NCBI GenBank assembly: GCA_000169115.1
Contig: AAVV01000011.1
Coordinates: 1 to 64,000, forward strand
Direction of reading: 5' to 3'
Length of the DNA stretch: 64,000 nt
From: a marine gamma proteobacterium HTCC2080
GTDB lineage: Bacteria; Pseudomonadota; Gammaproteobacteria; Pseudomonadales; Halieaceae
In this document: one piece after another, positions 57,097 through 64,000 of the stretch
Position numbering within the stretch: the first letter of the stretch is position 1
Layout of the letters: each line of letters opens with the position of its first letter
Made by a program: the position numbers and the translations under genes
Notes under the pieces: generated by a model
Told to the model about the DNA's origin: nothing
The model's input: the letters and a program-made list of their open reading frames with translations, nothing else
The model's database searches: none

Positions 57097-58386
57097 ATGC
57101 CCCCTTTGAACGACGCCCCGCTGGGACTGCTTTTTACGCTACTCGCTGCTTTGATTCTGATCTCGGCTTTTTTCTCGAGCTCAGAGACCAGCATGCTGTC
57201 GCTCAACCGCTACCGGTTAAAGCATCTAATTGGCAATGGCCATAAAGGCGCGCGTAGAGCCAGCAAGCTGCTGGAGCGCCCCGATCAACTGATCAGCATC
57301 ATCCTCATTGGCAACAATCTGGTCAATATACTGGCCTCAGCTATCGCGACGGTGATCGCAATACGCCTGTACGGCGATGCAGGTATCGCAGTGGCAACGG
57401 TTGCTCTCACCCTTATCATTCTTATATTTGCAGAGATCACACCAAAAACAGTGGCCGCGTTGCATCCAGAGAAACTGGCATTTCCCTTCAGCCTAATTTT
57501 ACTGCCTCTGCTCAAGTTATTCATGCCTTTGGTTTGGGCTATCAACAGCGTTACCAACGGTTTACTTAAATTGATGGGGTTCAGACCCGATTTACAAAAT
57601 GATGAGGCACTATCACAGGAAGAATTAAGAACCATTGTGACTGAGTCGGGCACCAGAATACCCAGCCGGCATCGACGCATGCTGACTAATATTCTTGATC
57701 TTGAGCAGGTCACCGTTGACGATATCATGGTGCCGCGCAGCGAGGTCTTCGGCATTGATCTTGATGACAGTGATGAACTTATTCTAGAGCACCTGCAAAA
57801 CAGCACCCACACATTACTCCCCGTTTGGCATGAAGATATCAACAACTTGCAGGGCGTACTGCATATGCGCGACTTATCTCGCGTGCTGGTATCGGGCGGA
57901 TTGTGTCGAGACACACTGGAAAAAGAGCTCCAGACACCTTACTTCGTGCCTGAAAACACACCATTACACACTCAGCTCAGGCAGTTTCAACTCAAAAAAC
58001 TACGTCTAGGTATTGTCGTCGATGAGTACGGTGACCTTTTAGGCTTAGTCACGCTAGAGGATATTCTTGAAGAGATTGTGGGGGAGTTCACGTCAAACCT
58101 CATAGAAGACAGCGAAGAGATGCATACCGACCCCGACGGCGGTACCGTCTGCTCTGGAACGGTACACATAAGGGAACTCAATCGACACCGTAATTGGGCT
58201 TTGCCGACAGACGGGCCCAAGACCATTAGCGGGCTAGCTCTCGAGGCTTTGGAAGCGTTTCCTGCAGGAGAAGTGGCTGTGCAAATTCCGGGCTATGTTA
58301 TTCAGGTGCTGGCGATTGAGGGGCGAACACTCAGCAAGGTAAAAATCATCCCTGTTGATTATCCAGAACCCGAACCTGCAGATTGA
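57097..58386 (+). CDS. yfjD: CNNM/CorB-type transporter protein YfjD
   Basis: 429 residues: DUF21 transmembrane domain with FFSSSETSMLSLNRYR and TPKTVAAL, a CBS pair (about 200-340, MVPRSEVFGID; VVDEYGDLLGLVTLEDILEE), and a C-terminal CorC/HlyC-associated domain. The family is linked to Mg2+ and Co2+ efflux or resistance. It follows ypjD, as in other gammaproteobacteria. The exact start is uncertain: no strong ribosome site precedes the ATG. Confidence 0.9.
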   Translation: MPPLNDAPLGLLFTLLAALILISAFFSSSETSMLSLNRYRLKHLIGNGHKGARRASKLLERPDQLISIILIGNNLVNILASAIATVIAIRLYGDAGIAVATVALTLIILIFAEITPKTVAALHPEKLAFPFSLILLPLLKLFMPLVWAINSVTNGLLKLMGFRPDLQNDEALSQEELRTIVTESGTRIPSRHRRMLTNILDLEQVTVDDIMVPRSEVFGIDLDDSDELILEHLQNSTHTLLPVWHEDINNLQGVLHMRDLSRVLVSGGLCRDTLEKELQTPYFVPENTPLHTQLRQFQLKKLRLGIVVDEYGDLLGLVTLEDILEEIVGEFTSNLIEDSEEMHTDPDGGTVCSGTVHIRELNRHRNWALPTDGPKTISGLALEALEAFPAGEVAVQIPGYVIQVLAIEGRTLSKVKIIPVDYPEPEPAD

Positions 58387-58467
58387 GCCTAACGTGAACA
58401 CAAAACAGCTCCTATAACCGCTGCACTAGGGCGTTTCGGGACAGTACCAGAACGCCAGCAGCACCCC

Positions 58468-58665
58468 TCAGAGCAGCTGGATGTTACTAGACTCGCTTCG
58501 TCGCACCTCAGCGTTGCGCAAAATTTCACGCTTGCGGGTATCGTCGGCAATAAACCAGTCCGTGATTTCATCACCTGTCCGATAACAGCCCAGACAGGTT
58601 CCGTCTGCGTCTAAGGCGCATATAGACACGCAAGGAGAGGCTGGCGCTGGTATTTCCATGGGCAA
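58468..58665 (-). CDS. Small DUF1289 cysteine protein
   Basis: About 65 residues containing SPCVSICALD, CLGCYRTGDEI and W, the DUF1289 pattern, a probable small metal-binding module with four Cys. TTG at 58665 with AAGG seven bases upstream is preferred, with ATG at 58659 as an alternative; the longer reading from 58743 overlaps tgt. It is 34 bases downstream of tgt, so it is probably co-transcribed. Confidence 0.8.
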   Translation of the reverse strand: MPMEIPAPASPCVSICALDADGTCLGCYRTGDEITDWFIADDTRKREILRNAEVRRSESSNIQLL

Positions 58666-58699
58666 ATCTAATACCTTAAGTGTTTCGTTCGTGTACGCA

Positions 58700-60879
<2,180 letters not shown>

Positions 60880-60913
60880 AGCCCTTACTCCCAAGCGCCC
60901 GCAAATTTGGGCA

Positions 60914-60940
60914 CAAAAAAACCGGCCACAGCCGGTTTTC
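60914..60940 (-). terminator. Rho-independent terminator of the acidic-protein gene
   Basis: On the minus strand AAAACCGGC and GCCGGTTTT pair around TGTG and end in seven T. It lies 17 bases past the stop of the upstream small gene (60957) and before queA. Confidence 0.88.
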
Positions 60941-60956
60941 TGTCGCAACCTCGCAA

Positions 60957-61220
60957 TTAGGCGTCTGCAACCTCTTCATCTGCTGGTGCTTCATCTTCCC
61001 CGCTTGCCTCAACCGCTGCTTCTTCCTCGGCGGGAGCCTCTTCAACTGGCTCTGGCTCAGCACCGGGCAACGTGACCTTTATCAGCTCTTCTGCCAATAA
61101 AATGTTAACTTTTTCTTCACCATTAACGGGCTTGCCAGTCGCGTCTTGCACTGCGAAGCGCTCGTCGCCGCGCTTAAAGATTTTGTACTCACTGGTTTTT
61201 TTAATCAGGTTCATCGCCAT
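60957..61220 (-). CDS. Small hypothetical protein with acidic tail
   Basis: About 87 residues: a basic/aromatic N-terminal half ([20 protein letters not shown], then [17 protein letters not shown]), and a Glu/Ala/Pro-rich tail. Similar small proteins with an N-terminal domain of this type and an acidic tail occur in other gammaproteobacteria, but the function is unknown. Two starts (61220 and 61214) both have good ribosome sites. A strong terminator follows; it is expressed as a single gene, divergent from tRNA-Leu. Confidence 0.75.
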   Translation of the reverse strand: MAMNLIKKTSEYKIFKRGDERFAVQDATGKPVNGEEKVNILLAEELIKVTLPGAEPEPVEEAPAEEEAAVEASGEDEAPADEEVADA

Positions 61221-61369
61221 GCCTTTTCTCCACTTGAGATACTCAGTCGCGGATGCTTTTATAACGCTAGCTGTCCGAATTGCCACGGAGGATAACGTAA
61301 TAACACAACCTTCGCAGCATTTTATTGCCGTTTGCTCTGGCCTTGCTATACTCCGTCCGCTTGATTTAA

Positions 61370-61456
61370 GCCGGTGTGGTGGAATTGGTAGACACAGGGG
61401 ATTCAAAATCCCCCGCCCTTAAAAGCTTGACGGTTCGAGTCCGTCCTCCGGTACCA
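61370..61456 (+). tRNA. tRNA-Leu (anticodon CAA)
   Basis: 87 bases with an encoded CCA end. The anticodon stem GGGGA/TCCCC encloses TTCAAAA (anticodon CAA, reads UUG). A long variable arm with stem is present, as in Leu tRNAs, and the T arm is GACGG-TTCGAGT-CCGTC. The acceptor stem GCCGGTG/CTCCGGT shows a U6-U67 mismatch and G1-U72. A UUCG-loop terminator follows. Confidence 0.93.
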
Positions 61457-61472
61457 CTATATTCATAGACTC

Positions 61473-61494
61473 AAACGGCCTTCGGGCCGTTTTT
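61473..61494 (+). terminator. Terminator after tRNA-Leu
   Basis: AAACGGCC and GGCCGTTT pair around a TTCG tetraloop and run into five T. Confidence 0.92.
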
Positions 61495-61500
61495 GCGTTA

Positions 61501-61548
61501 TGGGCCATAAAATCTCGGTGCACGCACGGTGCACGCAGGAGAGGCCCA
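61501..61548. repeat. Two 11-bp direct repeats enclosed by an inverted repeat, 3' of tRNA-Leu
   Basis: CGGTGCACGCA is repeated head to tail at 61516-61526 and 61527-61537, each with the palindrome GTGCAC. TGGGCC at 61501-61506 and GGCCCA at 61543-61548 enclose the pair. The position next to a tRNA 3' end and the pattern recall arm or accessory sites of integrative elements; this is inference. Confidence 0.55.
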
Positions 61549-61675
61549 GAACCCGTAAACCATCCCTCCCCAAGTCTCACCCTTTTAAAGTGACAAACTC
61601 AGCGCTCAGTTAGTCACCCGTTGCCTGATTTATTGTTGCAATCTTTCCTCCGTCGAAACGAAAACGGAGCTAAAG

Positions 61676-61936
61676 ATGCCTTCTAAGAGCAACACTCGCA
61701 GAGCAACAATGAGTCATTCAGAAACGACTGAATACCTCTCTGAGATGCGGGAACACGCCAACCCTGATGTGCGCGAATTCTTTGCCGACAAAGTAAGCGA
61801 AGAGGAAGCCTGTCAAATTCTGCACTGCGCTATAAGCACGCTTCGCGGTAATCGCAGTCGCGGCATTTGGAAGCTGAACACCACCTATATCAACAGACAG
61901 CCCGTGCTGTTTAGTCACGAGGTTGTGGCTCTGTAA
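61676..61936 (+). CDS. Small HTH protein, excisionase-like
   Basis: 86 residues. The C-terminal half (EEEACQILHCAISTLRGNRS, then GIWKLNTTYINRQPVLFSHE) resembles MerR-like HTH_17/excisionase proteins that use a winged helix: a helix pair with STLRxxR recognition and a wing leading to an acidic end. Start ATG 61676 has GGAG six bases upstream. The first gene after tRNA-Leu. The frame appears to continue, shifted by +1, into the next ORF, so this gene might be broken or frameshifted. Confidence 0.6.
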   Translation: MPSKSNTRRATMSHSETTEYLSEMREHANPDVREFFADKVSEEEACQILHCAISTLRGNRSRGIWKLNTTYINRQPVLFSHEVVAL

Positions 61937-62096
61937 GAACGGGAAGCTTCAACCGGCTTACTTCAGCACCCTGAAAGTGTTCGGGATCAAGGCTCCATTT
62001 AACTGGCAGCAACTCCCACCAATGAAGGCGTCACCCGAGGTTATGAGGTGGCGGCAGTACGACCTGATTCGGTGGAAGAAGATGCGTCGAGCCTAA
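61923..62096 (+). CDS. Short ORF overlapping the HTH gene (57 codons)
   Basis: Reads from a possible TTG at 61923 to TAA at 62094. The peptide has coding-like composition (STLKVFGIKAPFNWQQLPPM, then VMRWRQYDLIRWKKMRRA). It lacks a spaced ribosome site (GAGG directly touches the TTG), and joins smoothly to the HTH product if that frame is shifted +1. No family is recognised. It is either a small phage-type gene or the shifted tail of the HTH gene. Confidence 0.4.
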   Translation: MWLCKNGKLQPAYFSTLKVFGIKAPFNWQQLPPMKASPEVMRWRQYDLIRWKKMRRA

Positions 62097-62109
62097 CTCG
62101 CTCTAAGGA

Positions 62110-62155
62110 GTGACACAGGTGACCCAGTGGTGCAGCACAGGGTTAGGTGTGTCAC
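62110..62155. repeat. Long imperfect hairpin
   Basis: GTGACACA at 62110-62117 pairs with TGTGTCAC at 62148-62155; inside, ACCC pairs with GGGT and GTGC with GCAC around a single A. The arms are nested with small internal loops, giving a stem of about 16 pairs. It lies between the short ORFs of the tRNA-linked region; it may be a terminator, RNA structure or recombination/replication site. Confidence 0.6.
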
Positions 62156-62209
62156 TACCCCCTTTAACCAGCATAAACACTGGGCCAAAAACATCAAATT
62201 TGGAGGGTA

Positions 62210-62296
62210 ATGCCATCAGCAAAAGGAAATGCAACGAACTCTGGAAGCAACAACGACCAAGGGCGATTAGCACGGAGGCTATGGGAGCGAAAATGA
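62210..62296 (+). CDS. Very short ORF (28 codons)
   Basis: ATG 62210 follows GGAGGG closely. The peptide is MPSAKGNATNSGSNNDQGRL and then ARRLWERK. Its TGA overlaps the next ATG as ATGA. Low certainty on its own; the coupling and ribosome site support it. Confidence 0.3.
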   Translation: MPSAKGNATNSGSNNDQGRLARRLWERK

Positions 62297-62400
62297 GAGC
62301 GATGAAGAAACTGGCACACAGAACGGCAAAGGCCATCAGGGACAAGATCGAGCGAGATGTGAGGATTGCGATAAGGAGCTCAGCCAATGACGACCACTAG
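62293..62400 (+). CDS. Very short basic ORF (35 codons)
   Basis: Starts within the previous stop (ATGA). The peptide MRAMKKLAHRTAKAIRDKIE followed by RDVRIAIRSSANDDH is a single basic amphipathic helix. The frame is open farther upstream to a GTG at 62110, so a longer 96-codon reading is possible. Confidence 0.35.
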   Translation: MRAMKKLAHRTAKAIRDKIERDVRIAIRSSANDDH

Positions 62401-62494
62401 CAACGGTAATGTTGTCGAGCGTGACGCGTTCCATCGGTCACGCAGGGAAGCTCAGGTCCTCATTGCACCGAAGTATTTCAATCAACGGATCTGA
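62387..62494 (+). CDS. Very short ORF (35 codons)
   Basis: ATG 62387 has AAGGAG eight bases upstream, the best ribosome site in this cluster, and overlaps the previous ORF by 14 bases. The peptide is MTTTSNGNVVERDAFHRSRR then EAQVLIAPKYFNQRI. No family is recognised. It ends 34 bases before the stop of the convergent surface-protein gene. Confidence 0.4.
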   Translation: MTTTSNGNVVERDAFHRSRREAQVLIAPKYFNQRI

Positions 62495-62527
62495 TGGGAT
62501 ACCGGTCGCTTTCTTAACGCAAGCGAT

Positions 62528-64000
62528 CTACCCATTTGATAAACCATCGACGTAAGTTTTAGCTGCGGTCACCGATGCGTCGGTTGAATCAACGTTTGCC
62601 ACTGCTTCAATTGCTTCCGCTTTGACGTAGGTCGTATAATTGTTCGTATAGTAAGCGGCGACGGTGGCTTTGTTAACAAGCGTCTTCGCGTCGGTGCACC
62701 CCGCGCCGTTGATCAATGCGAGCACTAATTTATCAATTTTCACGGTCGCACCGCCACCTGACAACCAGTACGCCAGGCCCGTGTCATCTGTGGGCGGCGT
62801 TCTACTGAACAAATTCTGGTAGAACCTCGGAACCAAGTTGGCTCTTGTCAGAAGACCTAAATCTTGGAGGTATTCGGGTTGGGAGTTAACGACATTCTCT
62901 CTGAGCTTTTCGATCGTGAAGCCAGATTGTATGTCGTTTATCCAATAAGCCAGCCCGTCACGATCCGCACCCCGCTTCAAGAGTCCGACATAGACCAGCT
63001 GGATCTGTTGCTCCAGCGTCAGCGTGTTAAGGACAGGCTCGGTTGGGCAACCCGTTTGAGTGAACGTCGCCACGACCGTGCAATCGCTGGTCACCGGATT
63101 AGTCCGGTATATCCTATTATCAAGAGTGCCGCCGCAGGTGCCTGCGACGGTTGCGGTATATCCAGCATCCGGCGTCACAACGAAAACCGCTGTCTGATTC
63201 TGCGCAACCGATCTCTCCCCATCCTGGATAATGGTGCCGTTGGCGCCACCTGAAGCGGTGACACTGTAGTTCGGGCCGGCCGCTGTCGCTGCACTGGCTA
63301 GTGACGCACCTGAGTTGCCTCGGATATTGCCTGCAGTGACCGTCACCGTGTAGTCCGTGCCATTTGTCAGCCCAGTAATGGTGCAGGAGGTTCCGGTAGG
63401 CGATGGAGGAGTAATCGTGCACGTCGCGCCACCCGGCGCGGCGGTCGCGGTATAACCGGTGATACTCGAGCCGCCATCTGCGATTGACCCGTCATTCGCA
63501 GTGGGCGCACTCCATGAGACCAGTAAACTGGACTCGCCATTAGTGGTGGTCACTGACGTCGGCGGTTGTGGCTCCGCAAGCAAACGAATCAAGTTGTCAC
63601 GGGTCGGATCACCTCCTACATCCTCGAGCTTGCCACCAACAAGGTAGGTGCCATCGCTGGCCTCGACAAACCAGAAAACGCTCTGTGCATTTCCCCCAAC
63701 AAGCGTCTCAGGGAGGGTGAAGCGCGTGTCGAGGCTACCACCGGTGTCCAAGCGTATCAGCGAGCCGAGGGTTGCATCACCCCCTACATTGCTGAAGGAC
63801 CCCCCGATCAGGTACTGGCCATTGCGCAGTTCGCTCACTTTATAAACGGTGCTGCTAAGATCTTCAGGTGGGGTGAAGCTCGTGTCGAGGGTGCCATTGG
63901 TGTTCAGGCGTATCAGCTTATCGCGAGTTGCAATCCCATCAACATCTGTGAAGGAGCCGCCAATCAGATACTGGCCATTGCTGAGTTCAGCCACTGACCA
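62528..64000 (-). CDS. Delta-60 repeat / FN3 / DUF4214 surface protein (C-terminal part, cut by window edge)
   Basis: At least 490 residues, open to the right edge: Trp-Ser-Val precedes the first in-window start-like codon and continues the repeat pattern. The order is: about three delta-60 repeats of roughly 52 residues (NGQYLIGGSF..., LIRLNTNGTLDTSF), a fibronectin type III domain (PPTSVTTTNGESSLLVSWSA), an InlB-B-repeat-like domain (YSVTASGGANGTI), and two DUF4214 units (LVYVGLLKRGADRDGLAYWI; FYQNLFSRTPPTDDTGLAYW). Such proteins are large secreted or surface proteins, often carrying propeller-like repeats. Its export signal lies outside the window. Confidence 0.88.
   Translation of the reverse strand, partial: WSVAELSNGQYLIGGSFTDVDGIATRDKLIRLNTNGTLDTSFTPPEDLSSTVYKVSELRNGQYLIGGSFSNVGGDATLGSLIRLDTGGSLDTRFTLPETLVGGNAQSVFWFVEASDGTYLVGGKLEDVGGDPTRDNLIRLLAEPQPPTSVTTTNGESSLLVSWSAPTANDGSIADGGSSITGYTATAAPGGATCTITPPSPTGTSCTITGLTNGTDYTVTVTAGNIRGNSGASLASAATAAGPNYSVTASGGANGTIIQDGERSVAQNQTAVFVVTPDAGYTATVAGTCGGTLDNRIYRTNPVTSDCTVVATFTQTGCPTEPVLNTLTLEQQIQLVYVGLLKRGADRDGLAYWINDIQSGFTIEKLRENVVNSQPEYLQDLGLLTRANLVPRFYQNLFSRTPPTDDTGLAYWLSGGGATVKIDKLVLALINGAGCTDAKTLVNKATVAAYYTNNYTTYVKAEAIEAVANVDSTDASVTAAKTYVDGLSNG

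Noticed and set aside
62091-62148. Integron attC-like ends: GCCTAAC at 62091-62097 and GTTAGGT at 62142-62148
   Set aside because: The R-box consensus fits, but the sequence between does not fold into the attC stem from these ends; the real pairing is the larger hairpin 62110-62155, which crosses one of the boxes. No integrase or cassette array is present.

Overview
The window looks like chromosome of a marine-type gammaproteobacterium. Base composition is close to 50% GC and the gene arrangements are typical gammaproteobacterial ones: rpsP-rimM-trmD-rplS followed by xerD-dsbC-(alaC)-hom-thrC-recJ-prfB-lysS, guaBA divergent from xseA, and queA-tgt. Together with a CYP153-like P450, thiolase, crotonase, SDR and MDR genes and many DUF-family membrane proteins, this recalls the OM60/NOR5 (Halieaceae) or related Cellvibrionales groups. 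The assignment is an inference from gene content, not from a marker comparison.

Layout. 1-2516: 5' part of tadA and an elongation factor G gene outside the str operon. 3061-12522: scattered single genes (amidase, glycine-zipper protein, dsbB followed in frame by an amidohydrolase remnant, PLP decarboxylase, one-domain asparaginase, esterase lipoprotein, DUF1415, rlmA). 12737-23874: dbpA, thiolase, recQ, P450, DCC thioredoxin, beta-lactamase-fold lipoprotein, a DUF6249/XRE pair, mscS, GNAT. 24115-32459: TPR/2OG-oxygenase, an MDR oxidoreductase divergent from an HxlR regulator, SDR, membrane proteins, MBL hydrolase, crotonase. 32636-37559: GFA-family gene, guaA, guaB, xseA. 37567-42222: a CRP-like regulator divergent from a three-gene ATGA-coupled operon of a receiver/class III cyclase fusion, a single-domain response regulator and a membrane histidine kinase. 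42285-60879: housekeeping block (lysS, frameshifted prfB, recJ, thrC, hom, alaC, dsbC, xerD, rplS, trmD, rimM, rpsP, ffh, ypjD, yfjD, DUF1289, tgt, queA). 60957-64000: small acidic protein, tRNA-Leu(CAA), then a stretch that looks like a tRNA-linked mobile or remnant region with direct repeats, an excisionase-like HTH gene, very short overlapping ORFs, a long hairpin, and the C-terminal part of a delta-60/FN3/DUF4214 surface protein that runs off the window.

Most interesting points. (1) The signalling locus at 37.5-41.7 kb can be read as one circuit: sensor kinase, receiver, phospho-regulated nucleotide cyclase, and a divergent CRP-family regulator. The cyclase has Glu where adenylate cyclases carry the purine-selecting Lys, and the CRP-like protein has Leu where E. 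coli CRP has Thr127, so the second messenger may not be plain cAMP. (2) The region 3' of tRNA-Leu has hallmarks of integration but no integrase in view. (3) prfB keeps the autoregulatory +1 frameshift. (4) Many genes appear to start with TTG behind good Shine-Dalgarno sites (thrC, ypjD, the MBL gene, the SDR gene, tadA), so ATG-biased calling would misplace their starts. No rRNA operon, complete insertion sequence, prophage or CRISPR array was seen.
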